Shown: piece by piece, positions 34,320-43,059 of the stretch
Layout: the number at the start of each line of letters is the position of its first letter
Position numbering within the stretch: the first letter of the stretch is position 1
Program-made: the position numbers and the translations under genes
The notes under the pieces: generated by a model
Told to the model about the DNA's origin: nothing
What the model saw: the letters and a program-made list of their open reading frames with translations, nothing else
The model's database searches: none
Source: Flavobacteriaceae bacterium
Lineage (GTDB): Bacteria > Bacteroidota > Bacteroidia > Flavobacteriales > Flavobacteriaceae
Reading direction: 5' to 3'
Assembly (NCBI GenBank): GCA_018608765.1
Contig: JABAYY010000046.1
Span: forward strand, 1 to 49,300
DNA: 49,300 nt

Positions 34320-35626
34320 TGAAAAAAACTGTTTCCCTATTCTGGTTTAGAAGAGATTTAAGACTGCATGACAATCATGGATTGTATGAAGCTTTAAAGC
34401 ATAACACAGATGTACTCCCAATTTTCATTTTTGACTCCTCTATATTAGATTCTTTACCGAAGAATGATGCAAGAGTTGAGTTTATTCATGAGCAGCTAAC
34501 AACGATCGATAATAGTCTGAAAAAACACGGCAGTGGATTGTCTGTTTATCACGGGACTCCAGAAAATATATTTGAACAACTTACAATTGAATACAATGTA
34601 AAAACGGTGCATTACAATCGAGATTATGAACCCTATGCCCTATCACGAGATCAAATCATTTCAGATTTACTAAGCACAAAATTAATAGAGTTTAAATCGT
34701 TCAAAGATCAAGTAATCTTTGAACAAAATGAAATCACTAAAGACGATGGACTTCCTTACAAAGTCTATACGCCATTTTCAAAAAAATGGTTAGCCGCTTT
34801 TAATGCCGATCATTGCAGCGCCTTCAAATCAGAAGCATTATTAAGGAATACTTATAAATCAGATTCTTTTCCTTGGGAGGATTTAAAATCTATGGGCTTT
34901 GAGCCTAACCCTGTTAAAATCGCACCTTATAGAGTAGAAAGCAGCATCATTGAAAATTATGAAGCTACGCGCAATTTTCCTGCGGTTGATGGGACTTCAA
35001 AATTAGGACCTCACTTACGATTTGGAACGGTAAGTGTTCGAGAAATTGTTTCCAAAGCCATTCAACATAGTAACAACACATTTTTAAAAGAGTTGATTTG
35101 GCGGGAATTTTTTATGCAAATTTTATGGCATTTTCCTCACACTGTTACCAAAAGTTTCAAACCTCAATACGACGCAATCAAATGGCGTAATGACCCCGAA
35201 GAATATAAAAAATGGTGTGACGGAAATACGGGATATCCACTTGTAGATGCGGGAATGAGAGAGCTAAATCAAACAGGGTTTATGCACAATCGCGTACGCA
35301 TGCTCGTTGGTAGTTTTTTATGTAAACACCTTTTGATTGACTGGCGATTAGGAGAGGCTTATTTTGCTGAAAAACTACATGATTTTGAACTTTCAAGCAA
35401 TGTGAGTAATTGGCAATGGGTAGCGGGTTGTGGTGTAGATGCGGCTCCGTATTTTAGAATCTTTAATCCTACTACACAAGTTACCAATTTTGACAAAGAG
35501 CATACATACATTAAAAAATGGGTGCCTGATTATCAAGAGTTAACATATCCTACTCCAATGGTGGATCATAAATTTGCGAGAGAGCGATGTCTTTCGACTT
35601 ATAAAGAAGCCTTGGGTAAGAATTAA
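34319..35626 (+). CDS. Class I CPD photolyase/cryptochrome
   Basis: Light-driven DNA repair flavoprotein of 435 residues. An N-terminal Rossmann antenna domain (VSLFWFRRDLRLHDNHGL) is followed by the helical FAD domain, with RFGTVSVRE, LIWREFFMQI, GYPLVDAGMREL, FMHNRVRMLVGSFL and SNWQWVAGCGVDAAPYFRIFNP. These match class I cyclobutane pyrimidine dimer photolyases, which use MTHF or another antenna. It is the last gene of the second operon. Its 3' end overlaps the convergent PhnA-type gene by 4 nt. Confidence 0.95.
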   Translation: MKKTVSLFWFRRDLRLHDNHGLYEALKHNTDVLPIFIFDSSILDSLPKNDARVEFIHEQLTTIDNSLKKHGSGLSVYHGTPENIFEQLTIEYNVKTVHYNRDYEPYALSRDQIISDLLSTKLIEFKSFKDQVIFEQNEITKDDGLPYKVYTPFSKKWLAAFNADHCSAFKSEALLRNTYKSDSFPWEDLKSMGFEPNPVKIAPYRVESSIIENYEATRNFPAVDGTSKLGPHLRFGTVSVREIVSKAIQHSNNTFLKELIWREFFMQILWHFPHTVTKSFKPQYDAIKWRNDPEEYKKWCDGNTGYPLVDAGMRELNQTGFMHNRVRMLVGSFLCKHLLIDWRLGEAYFAEKLHDFELSSNVSNWQWVAGCGVDAAPYFRIFNPTTQVTNFDKEHTYIKKWVPDYQELTYPTPMVDHKFARERCLSTYKEALGKN

Positions 35627-36201
35627 AGTTTCTTAACAAACTGAGTGATAATCACGATGTGCTTTCCATCGACTTTTCCTTCAATGTAAGTTTCATTATC
35701 GTGATCTAATGAAATCCTTCGGACAGCAGTACCCTGTTTTGCGATCATACTAGATCCTTTGACTTTTAAATCTTTAATCAGAACGACACTATCACCAGCT
35801 TCTAAAATGACACCATTAACATCTCTATGAATAACTTTAGTTGATTCTTCCACGCCATCTCCAAGAGCTTTAGCCCACTCCAATGGCTCTTCATCCAAAT
35901 ACATCATATCTAATAAATCCTGAGACCAGCCTGCTGAAAGCACACGGTTAAGCATACGCCACGCAATGACTTGAACGGGAAGGAACTCACTCCACATACT
36001 GTCATTTAGACAACGCCAATGGTTAGGATTTAATAAATCTGAGTTTTCGATCTGTGATGTACAAGTTTCACACGCATAGATACTATCCGTAAGATTTACT
36101 TTTTTAGAAGGTTGAACTGTGTAAATAGAAAGACTTTCGGTTGCTTTACAAAGTTCACAACTGTGTTGGCTACGTTCCTGAAGATCTTTTTCTAAATTCA
36201 T
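35623..36201 (-). CDS. PhnA-domain zinc-ribbon protein
   Basis: A 192-residue protein with two CxxC pairs (CELCKATE and ACETCTS) in the N-terminal 50 residues, a zinc ribbon, and a C-terminal PhnA/YjdM-like SH3-type domain (GDSVVLIKDLKVKGSSMIAKQGT). The name comes from an early, later revised link to alkylphosphonate use; the real function is not established. It is monocistronic and converges on the photolyase gene with a 4-nt overlap. Confidence 0.88.
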   Translation of the reverse strand: MNLEKDLQERSQHSCELCKATESLSIYTVQPSKKVNLTDSIYACETCTSQIENSDLLNPNHWRCLNDSMWSEFLPVQVIAWRMLNRVLSAGWSQDLLDMMYLDEEPLEWAKALGDGVEESTKVIHRDVNGVILEAGDSVVLIKDLKVKGSSMIAKQGTAVRRISLDHDNETYIEGKVDGKHIVIITQFVKKL

Positions 36202-36251
36202 AGTATTTAATTCATTGGTTATTTGGGTAAATCTTGTTTAGGATGTCCACT

Positions 36252-37565
36252 TTATAATTCGACACGTTCAATTTTAGCACCAATAGCACGTAAACGGTCG
36301 TCTATATTTTCATAGCCTCTATCGATCTGTTCGATATTATGAATCGTAGAAGTGCCTTTAGCAGAAAGTGCAGCAATTAGTAAGGAGACCCCAGCTCTAA
36401 TATCTGGAGAGGTCATAGTCGTTGCTTTTAGACTCGATTTAAAATCATGCCCAATTACTGAAGCACGGTGGGGATCACAAAGAATGATTTTTGCTCCCAT
36501 GTCTATTAATTTATCGACAAAGAACAAACGGCTTTCAAACATTTTTTGATGAATCAACACACTTCCTCTAGCTTGTGTTGCCACAACTAAAATAATACTT
36601 AATAAATCCGGTGTAAATCCAGGCCATGGGGCATCTGAAATAGTCAATATAGAGCCATCAATATAGTTTTGAATTTCGTATCCATCTGTATGCGCAGGAA
36701 TAAAAATATCATCCCCTTTTCTTTCGATAGTAATTCCTAATTTTCTAAATACATTTGGAATCACTCCCAAATCATCCCAACTTACATTCTTTATTGTTAA
36801 TTCGCTTTTAGTCATTGCAGCCAATCCAATCCAGCTACCAATTTCAATCATATCTGGCAGCATGGTGTGCTCAGTACCTCCCAAAACTTTAACCCCTTCT
36901 ATAGTTAGCATGTTTGAACCAATTCCTGAAATTTTTGCGCCCATTCTATTGAGCATTTTGCAGAGTTGCTGCAAATAGGGCTCACAAGCTGCATTATAGA
37001 TTGTTGTTGTTCCAGTGGCTAACACAGCAGCCATTACAATATTTGCAGTACCTGTTACCGATGCTTCATCGAGTAACATATAAGTTCCTTTTAACTCTTT
37101 AGCTTCTACGCCATAAAAGTGATCCTCACGGTTATATCTAAAATTAGCACCTAATTTAATAAATCCTTCAAAGTGTGTATCTAAACGTCTGCGACCAATT
37201 TTATCACCTCCTGGCTTAGGAATGTATCCTTTACCAAATCGGGCAAGTAGTGGCCCTACAATCATAATAGAACCTCTTAACCCACGTCCATCTTCCTTAA
37301 AGGCTTCTGTTTCTAAATACTCTAAATTAATTTCGTCGGCTTGAAAAGAATAACTGCCTTTAGTTAACTTTTCTACTTTGACCCCTAACTTTCCTAATAA
37401 AATTATAAGCTTATTGACATCAATAATATCTGGAATATTGTGGATCGTAATTTTTTCTGGTGACAATATAACGGCACACAAAATTTGAAGCGCTTCGTTT
37501 TTGGCGCCTTGTGGCTGAATCGCCCCTTTTAGTTGGTGTCCGCCTTCAATTTTAAAAGTTTTCAA
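36252..37565 (-). CDS. murA: UDP-N-acetylglucosamine 1-carboxyvinyltransferase (MurA), Cys-to-Asp
   Basis: First committed step of peptidoglycan synthesis: transfers enolpyruvate from PEP to UDP-GlcNAc. The 437-residue protein has the EPT fold, with GGHQLKGAIQPQGAKNEAL at the start, the substrate loop region GRGLRGSIMIVGPLLARFG and the DIRAGVSLLIAAL block near the end. The active-site loop reads PGGDKIG, with Asp121 where E. coli has Cys115, the residue alkylated by fosfomycin. The same change makes the enzyme of mycobacteria and chlamydiae insensitive. It shares a 55-nt gap with the upstream DUF4290 gene and is likely co-transcribed. Confidence 0.97.
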   Translation of the reverse strand: MKTFKIEGGHQLKGAIQPQGAKNEALQILCAVILSPEKITIHNIPDIIDVNKLIILLGKLGVKVEKLTKGSYSFQADEINLEYLETEAFKEDGRGLRGSIMIVGPLLARFGKGYIPKPGGDKIGRRRLDTHFEGFIKLGANFRYNREDHFYGVEAKELKGTYMLLDEASVTGTANIVMAAVLATGTTTIYNAACEPYLQQLCKMLNRMGAKISGIGSNMLTIEGVKVLGGTEHTMLPDMIEIGSWIGLAAMTKSELTIKNVSWDDLGVIPNVFRKLGITIERKGDDIFIPAHTDGYEIQNYIDGSILTISDAPWPGFTPDLLSIILVVATQARGSVLIHQKMFESRLFFVDKLIDMGAKIILCDPHRASVIGHDFKSSLKATTMTSPDIRAGVSLLIAALSAKGTSTIHNIEQIDRGYENIDDRLRAIGAKIERVEL

Positions 37566-37620
37566 TGTTTAGTGATTTTAATGAGTAGTAAGTTTTCTGA
37601 AATCCTAATTATTCTTGGTA

Positions 37621-38271
37621 CTAATACCTTTTTCGATTTCTTTGGTGGTGGTTCTTTTTTGAAGGTTTCTTTTGGGTTGCGAATTTACGTTGTACTTTTA
37701 ATAAACTAGAAACTTCACTTAAGGCTTCTGTACTGTTACGTAAATCAATTTTACCTCCAGAAAGTTCAAAGAGATGCCCGAATATAACAACATCTTCAAC
37801 GGTGTCTTTATTCCAATTCAGAAATGACTTTTTCATATGATTTGCAATGGTATATTCCAATCCGTCTTTCATTTCGCCAGCTTCCCATGTGTTTGCCACA
37901 TCAATCATCGTTTTTATGTTGTTTCCATAAAAACGATATTTAGGGAAATTCTGTGGATACTTTAACGGTTCTGGACGGAGGCTTAACATTTCTTCAGTTG
38001 GTTTATCAAAAGGAGATTCAGCATCCAATTTTAAATCAGACATGATAAATAATTGATCCCAAAGTTTATGTTGAAAATCAGGAACATCCCGTAAATGAGG
38101 CTGCATATTCCCCATCACAGAAATGATAGCTTTTGCTAAGCGATTGCGTTCTTCTTTTGAATCTTGGGCCACGGCATGGTTGATCATTTTTTGCAAATGT
38201 CTTCCATATTCAGGGATGATTAAATGTTCTCGTTCGGTATTATATTCTAGTTGATCTGTTAACGCTGTCAT
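37621..38271 (-). CDS. DUF4290 family protein
   Basis: A 216-residue protein typical of Bacteroidota, recognised by LEYNTEREHLIIPEYGRHLQKMINHA at the N-terminus and EPLKYPQNFPKYRFYGNNIKTMID in the middle. It is mostly helical, and its C-terminal 20 residues are very basic (KKPSKKNHHQRNRKRY), which suggests RNA or nucleic acid contact. The function is unknown. It lies just upstream of murA on the same strand. Confidence 0.87.
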   Translation of the reverse strand: MTALTDQLEYNTEREHLIIPEYGRHLQKMINHAVAQDSKEERNRLAKAIISVMGNMQPHLRDVPDFQHKLWDQLFIMSDLKLDAESPFDKPTEEMLSLRPEPLKYPQNFPKYRFYGNNIKTMIDVANTWEAGEMKDGLEYTIANHMKKSFLNWNKDTVEDVVIFGHLFELSGGKIDLRNSTEALSEVSSLLKVQRKFATQKKPSKKNHHQRNRKRY

Positions 38272-38368
38272 GTATGCGATCTTTTGTTTTAAAATTTAAG
38301 TGTTTGCAAAATACAAAAAAATAATGTGAGTCTAATGGTATTTTAAAAGATGCTTAAAAGTCCTGTTC

Positions 38369-38662
38369 TTAGAGTGAAATAACCCCTTCAACCTGAATTC
38401 CAACTTCTTTATATTTTTCTATAACAACATCGGGATTTTTCATCACAACATTAATAGAAATACTCGTGTAGTTACCATTTTTTGAAGGAATGGTTTTTAT
38501 AACCGCACCCATATTATCAAAAATACATTCAATAGTATTTATTTTGACAGGATCCGATTTAATAATAAATTTATACAAATATTCAGAGGGCCAAACAGAG
38601 GTTTCCTGTAGCTTCTCTTTCAAATTATTATAAAACTCTTCTGGGTTTATAGGTTTATCCAT
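38369..38662 (-). CDS. DUF493 (YbeD-like) family protein
   Basis: A small 97-residue alpha/beta protein with a ferredoxin-like (ACT-like) fold. Diagnostic are FYNNLKEKLQETSVWPSEYLYKFIIKS and the terminal YKEVGIQVEGVISL. YbeD homologues are of uncertain function, possibly allosteric regulators. Its minus-strand promoter probably includes TATATTTG at 38688-38681, 18 nt before the ATG. It is divergent from the ATPase gene. Confidence 0.88.
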   Translation of the reverse strand: MDKPINPEEFYNNLKEKLQETSVWPSEYLYKFIIKSDPVKINTIECIFDNMGAVIKTIPSKNGNYTSISINVVMKNPDVVIEKYKEVGIQVEGVISL

Positions 38663-38752
38663 CGTTTAGTGCTAAGTGTACAAATATACATTATATCTGA
38701 TTTTTTATTTCCCTTTTAAATCACGAATTTTACAGGAAATATACAAATCAAC

Positions 38753-39295
38753 TTGAAAACTCAAAAAATTGCACTTATTGGAGGGCCTGGCACTGGCAAA
38801 ACAACCTTGATCAACGCGCTTAAAACAAAAGGCTATAATTGTATGGAAGAAATTTCAAGACAAATTACCTTAGAAGCGCAAGAAAAAGGCATCGAACAAT
38901 TATTTTTGGAAGATCCTTTATTGTTTAGTGAGCATCTTTTATTAGGACGTCGAAAACAATTTTTAGAAGCAGACACACTTCAAGAAGAAATTGTGTTTTT
39001 TGATCGTGGGCTTCCCGACGTAGTTGCCTATTTAGATTATTTAAAAAGCAGCTATCCAGACTCATTTAAAACAGTTTGCAGTCAGCACATTTACGATAAA
39101 GTCTTTATTTTAAAACCTTGGAAAGCGATTTACGAACAAGACAACGAACGGTACGAAACGTTTGAACAAGCCTTGGTCCTTCATGACTTTTTGGTTAAAA
39201 CATATACAGGCTATGGGTATTCTATTATCAACACCCCTTTTGGAACAGTTGATGAACGCATGGATTTTATTTTAAATCATTTAAACCAAAATTAA
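38753..39295 (+). CDS. AAA_28-type ATP-binding protein
   Basis: A 180-residue P-loop protein with Walker A GGPGTGKTTL at residues 10-19 and FFDRGLPDVVAYLDY, a nucleotide-kinase-like Walker B/DRG block, in the middle. It resembles the AAA_28 family, which includes the kinase domain of NadR-like proteins, but has no other domain. A TTG start at 38753 fits the expected N-terminus. It shares one base with the recQ ATG, so expression is coupled. The substrate is unknown. Confidence 0.85.
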   Translation: MKTQKIALIGGPGTGKTTLINALKTKGYNCMEEISRQITLEAQEKGIEQLFLEDPLLFSEHLLLGRRKQFLEADTLQEEIVFFDRGLPDVVAYLDYLKSSYPDSFKTVCSQHIYDKVFILKPWKAIYEQDNERYETFEQALVLHDFLVKTYTGYGYSIINTPFGTVDERMDFILNHLNQN

Positions 39296-41193
39296 TGAAG
39301 CATCCAATTGAAATATTGGAACACTATTGGAAATTTTCTGAGTTTAAACCACAACAAGAAGCGATTATTGACGCGGTTTTGACAAATGAAGATTGCATAG
39401 CACTTTTACCTACAGGAGGAGGGAAATCGATATGCTTTCAAATTCCAGCGCTTATAAAAGAGGGGATTTGTATTGTGGTTTCTCCTCTTATTGCGTTGAT
39501 GCAAGATCAGGTGAATGCTTTAAAAGATAAAGGCATCAAAGCAATGGCACTCACTAGCGGTTTTTCTTACGAAGATATCGATCGGATGTTGGATAACTGC
39601 ATCTATGGAAACTACAAATTCCTCTACCTTTCGCCCGAACGTTTGCAACAAGATTTAGTGCAAGAACGTATCAAGCAAATGAATGTCAACCTAATTGCAG
39701 TGGACGAAGCGCATTGTATCAGTCAATGGGGGCATGATTTTAGACCAGCATACAGAGATATAAAATTATTAAGAACCCTCCACCCAAATGTGAATGTGAT
39801 TGGATTAACAGCCTCAGCGACTGCCAAGGTTGTAGAAGACATTAGCTCACAATTAGACTGTATATCTCCAAAGATTTTTAAAACCTCGTTTCAACGCCCC
39901 AATTTGGCATATTTAACATTGGATTGTGAAGATAAATATTTCAAAACCGTTCAAATATTAAAAAAATATTCAGGCAGCTCAATTATATACGTACGAAATA
40001 GAAAAGCAACGCTCGAAATTTCAGGGTACCTAAACAACATAGGGATTACAAGTGGGTACTATCATGGAGGATTAAGTGCTAAAGAAAAAGATACTCAATT
40101 TGAGCGTTGGACTGCGAATCAAAATCAAGTAATGGTAGCAACGAACGCCTTTGGGATGGGAATTGATAAAGCCGACGTACAAACCGTGATTCATCATAAT
40201 TTACCAGAAAGCTTGGAAAGCTACTATCAAGAAGCAGGACGTGCGGGACGAAATAACGAGAATGCTTATGCGGTGATTCTACAAAATATTTCTGATGAAC
40301 AGAATTCAAAAAATCAATTTATCAACAGTTTGCCAGATAGTTCGTTCTTAAAAAACATCTATAATCGACTGTGTAATTATTTTCAAATTTCTTATGGCGA
40401 AAGAGTAGACACGATTCATAATTTTAATTTTAAATTATTTTGTAGCACCTATAATCTCCCTTCAATATTGACATATAATGCTCTTAAAATTTTAGATAGA
40501 ACCAGTATCATTTCAATGGAAGAACGGTTTAAGAACACAGCCTTTCTACAAATCGTCATTGGGAATGCTGCGTTGTTCAATTACATCGAAAAACACCCAA
40601 AACAAGCCCTTATTATAAAGGTTATATTAAGAAGTCACGAAGGAGTATTTGACCATTCTACAGAAATTTTCACGCAAACCATCGCAAAAAAAACAAGGCT
40701 GTCAGAAGAAGATGTGATAATGCATTTAAACGCTTTAAATAAAGCTGAAATTATTCAATTTGAATCCTCAAAAACAGATGCCCAAATTACTTTCATTGAA
40801 CCCAGAGAAGATGATAAAACGATTCATAGAATCTCTAAAATTGTAACGCAACAACACGGTCTAAAAAAAGACCAATTACAATCAGTATTTGATTATGTGA
40901 AAAATGATGGTGTTTGTAAAAGCCAGAAACTACTGACTTACTTTGAAGAAACCAATTCAAAACGATGTGGTATTTGCTCAAGTTGTTTAGAACGTTCAAA
41001 AAAAAGTGAAATTTCAGAAAAGGATTCAAAATTAATTTTAAATTTACTTAAAACAGACACCCTTTCTTCAAGAAAACTAGAAGTGTTAACCACTTTTAAT
41101 CGCTATAAGTTAACCACCATACTGACCAACCTTTTAGAAAAAGAGTTGATTGAAATAACAGAAAGAAACACGTACAAACTCAAAATGGCATGA
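39295..41193 (+). CDS. recQ: ATP-dependent DNA helicase RecQ
   Basis: 3'-5' DNA helicase for recombination and replication-fork repair. The 632 residues show motif I PTGGGKSICFQIPA, motif II DEAHCISQWGHDFRPAY, motif III GLTASAT, and motifs V-VI (ATNAFGMGIDKADVQTVIHHNLP and YYQEAGRAGR). The RQC zinc-binding cysteines are reduced and C-terminal (CGICSSC), and no clear HRDC domain follows, so this is a shorter RecQ form. The ATG overlaps the upstream stop, and the gene overlaps fmt by 4 nt (ATGA). Confidence 0.95.
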   Translation: MKHPIEILEHYWKFSEFKPQQEAIIDAVLTNEDCIALLPTGGGKSICFQIPALIKEGICIVVSPLIALMQDQVNALKDKGIKAMALTSGFSYEDIDRMLDNCIYGNYKFLYLSPERLQQDLVQERIKQMNVNLIAVDEAHCISQWGHDFRPAYRDIKLLRTLHPNVNVIGLTASATAKVVEDISSQLDCISPKIFKTSFQRPNLAYLTLDCEDKYFKTVQILKKYSGSSIIYVRNRKATLEISGYLNNIGITSGYYHGGLSAKEKDTQFERWTANQNQVMVATNAFGMGIDKADVQTVIHHNLPESLESYYQEAGRAGRNNENAYAVILQNISDEQNSKNQFINSLPDSSFLKNIYNRLCNYFQISYGERVDTIHNFNFKLFCSTYNLPSILTYNALKILDRTSIISMEERFKNTAFLQIVIGNAALFNYIEKHPKQALIIKVILRSHEGVFDHSTEIFTQTIAKKTRLSEEDVIMHLNALNKAEIIQFESSKTDAQITFIEPREDDKTIHRISKIVTQQHGLKKDQLQSVFDYVKNDGVCKSQKLLTYFEETNSKRCGICSSCLERSKKSEISEKDSKLILNLLKTDTLSSRKLEVLTTFNRYKLTTILTNLLEKELIEITERNTYKLKMA

Positions 41194-42140
41194 CAAAAGA
41201 AGATATTCGTATTGTATTTATGGGCACACCCGAATTTGCGGTGACTATACTAGATGGGCTTTTAAAACATAACTATAGGATTGCAGGCGTTATTACTGCA
41301 CCAGATCGACCAGCAGGTCGTGGCCAAAAAATTCATGAATCAGCTGTAAAGGTATTTTCAAAACCTAAAGGGTTAACAGTTTTACAACCAACCAACCTAA
41401 AAGATGAAACTTTTTTAACTGATTTGAAAGCCTTAAATGCCAATCTCCAAATTGTAGTCGCTTTCAGAATGTTACCTAAAGTTGTATGGCAAATGCCAGC
41501 ATTAGGAACCTTTAATTTACATGCGTCTTTACTTCCTGATTATCGAGGGGCAGCACCTATTAATTGGGCGATTATCAACGGTGAAAAAGAAACGGGTGTC
41601 ACCACATTTTTTATTGATGAAAAAATAGATACAGGAGCTGTGATTTTACAATCCAAAATTGATATAAACCCCACAGAAAATGCAGGTGAATTGCATGATA
41701 AATTAATGCATCTAGGGAGTGATGTGGTCTTAAAAACCATTCAAGTTATTGAAAGTGGAGACCAAAAAACAACAGTACAACCACTTAAAGAAACTAAAAC
41801 TGCTTACAAACTAAATAAGGATAATTGTAAAATCGATTGGAATTCTGCTTTAGACACCATCTATAATCAAGTTCGCGGACTTCATCCCTATCCTGCGGCT
41901 TGGGGACTTTTATCTAACGGAGAGGAACTTTTAAATATCAAATTGTATGAGGTTTTGAAACATTCTGAATCTCACGAACATGAGATTGGGAAACTTATCA
42001 TATCAAAAAAATCAATAAAAGTTGCCGTGAAAGGGGGGTATATTGAACTCATCAATTTTAAATTCCCTGGAAAAAGACAAATGGATGCGGTATCCTTTTT
42101 AAATGGATTTACCTTTCATGATAATGCACGAATGTTATAA
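41190..42140 (+). CDS. fmt: Methionyl-tRNA formyltransferase
   Basis: Formylates Met on initiator tRNA using 10-formyltetrahydrofolate. The 316 residues include VFMGTPEFAVTIL at the start, the PDRPAGRGQK loop, the catalytic NLHASLLPDYRGAAPINWAI (Asn-His) and the C-terminal OB-fold domain with VRGLHPYPAAWG. The length is standard. It overlaps recQ by ATGA and precedes the HU gene by 15 nt. Confidence 0.97.
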   Translation: MTKEDIRIVFMGTPEFAVTILDGLLKHNYRIAGVITAPDRPAGRGQKIHESAVKVFSKPKGLTVLQPTNLKDETFLTDLKALNANLQIVVAFRMLPKVVWQMPALGTFNLHASLLPDYRGAAPINWAIINGEKETGVTTFFIDEKIDTGAVILQSKIDINPTENAGELHDKLMHLGSDVVLKTIQVIESGDQKTTVQPLKETKTAYKLNKDNCKIDWNSALDTIYNQVRGLHPYPAAWGLLSNGEELLNIKLYEVLKHSESHEHEIGKLIISKKSIKVAVKGGYIELINFKFPGKRQMDAVSFLNGFTFHDNARML

Positions 42141-42155
42141 ATTAATACATGTAAA

Positions 42156-42431
42156 ATGAAAAAAAATGAGCTCATAGAACACATGGCAGTATGTTCAGGG
42201 ATTTCAAAAGCATCCGCTCAAAAAGCCTTGGAAGCTTTCTTGGAGGCTACTTCTAAATCACTACAAAACGGTAACAAAGTTTCACTGGCAGGATTTGGGA
42301 CTTGGTCTGTATATGAGCGATCAGCACGGATGGGACGAAATCCTAAAACAAATGAACCTTTAGCAATTCCAGCAAAAAATACAATCAAATTTAAGGCAAG
42401 TTCTCAATTATTGGATACACTTCAATCTTAA
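42156..42431 (+). CDS. HU-family DNA-binding protein
   Basis: A 91-residue histone-like protein (MKKNELIEHMAVCSGISKASAQKALEAF pattern) with the DNA-binding arm GRNPKTNEPLAIPAKNTIKFKAS. It is of standard HU/IHF length and binds and bends DNA nonspecifically. It follows fmt by 15 nt and is probably read from the same transcript or its own promoter. HU alpha versus beta cannot be assigned. Confidence 0.95.
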   Translation: MKKNELIEHMAVCSGISKASAQKALEAFLEATSKSLQNGNKVSLAGFGTWSVYERSARMGRNPKTNEPLAIPAKNTIKFKASSQLLDTLQS

Positions 42432-42448
42432 CAATTCGAATAGAATTT

Positions 42449-42477
42449 TTGAGTGTAAAATATATTTCCTATATTTA
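42449..42477 (+). promoter_or_regulatory. Promoter of the YqgE gene (TTG-N18-TATATTTA)
   Basis: A -33 TTG (42449-42451) and a -7-like TATATTTA (42470-42477), 18 nt apart, match the flavobacterial promoter pattern except for the last base. They lie about 21 nt before the ATG at 42499. Confidence 0.6.
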
Positions 42478-42498
42478 ATTGATAATTCAGAGCTTGAC

Positions 42499-43059
42499 AT
42501 GTCAAATATCTATTTAAAAAAAGGTCATTTACTAATTGCTGAACCGTCTATTATTGGCGATATGTCGTTCAATAGGTCTATTATTATAATAGCCGATCAC
42601 AATACCGATGGCTCTATTGGATTTATACTTAACAAGCCACTTGATTTTACACTTCAAGATTTAATTCCTGAAATTGAAATTCCGTTTAAAGTTTATAACG
42701 GTGGACCCGTTGAACAAGACAATCTTTATTATATCCACAAAATACCAACACTTATTCCTGATAGTATTGAAATTTCTAAAGGATTGTATTGGGGTGGTAA
42801 TTTTGAAAAAGTCACTAAGTTGATTCAACAAAATAAATTAGATTCTAATGACATTCGTTTTTTTCTTGGTTATTCAGGATGGGAAACCAATCAATTGACC
42901 TCAGAACTATTGGCTCATACATGGATCTTATCTGAAAACAAGCACCACAAGACAATTATTGAAAAAGTGAATACGAGTTTTTGGAAAGAAAAAATGTTGG
43001 AACTTGGTGGCGATTATAGCATCTGGTCCAATGCACCAGAAAATCCTTCATATAATTAA
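42499..43059 (+). CDS. YqgE/AlgH family protein
   Basis: A 186-residue alpha/beta protein (KGHLLIAEPSIIGDMSFNRSIIIIADH, GSIGFILNKPL, GYSGWETNQL), all diagnostic of YqgE/AlgH. The family is conserved in many bacteria; its biochemical role is not settled. Its 3' end overlaps the convergent aminotransferase gene by 4 nt. Confidence 0.93.
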   Translation: MSNIYLKKGHLLIAEPSIIGDMSFNRSIIIIADHNTDGSIGFILNKPLDFTLQDLIPEIEIPFKVYNGGPVEQDNLYYIHKIPTLIPDSIEISKGLYWGGNFEKVTKLIQQNKLDSNDIRFFLGYSGWETNQLTSELLAHTWILSENKHHKTIIEKVNTSFWKEKMLELGGDYSIWSNAPENPSYN

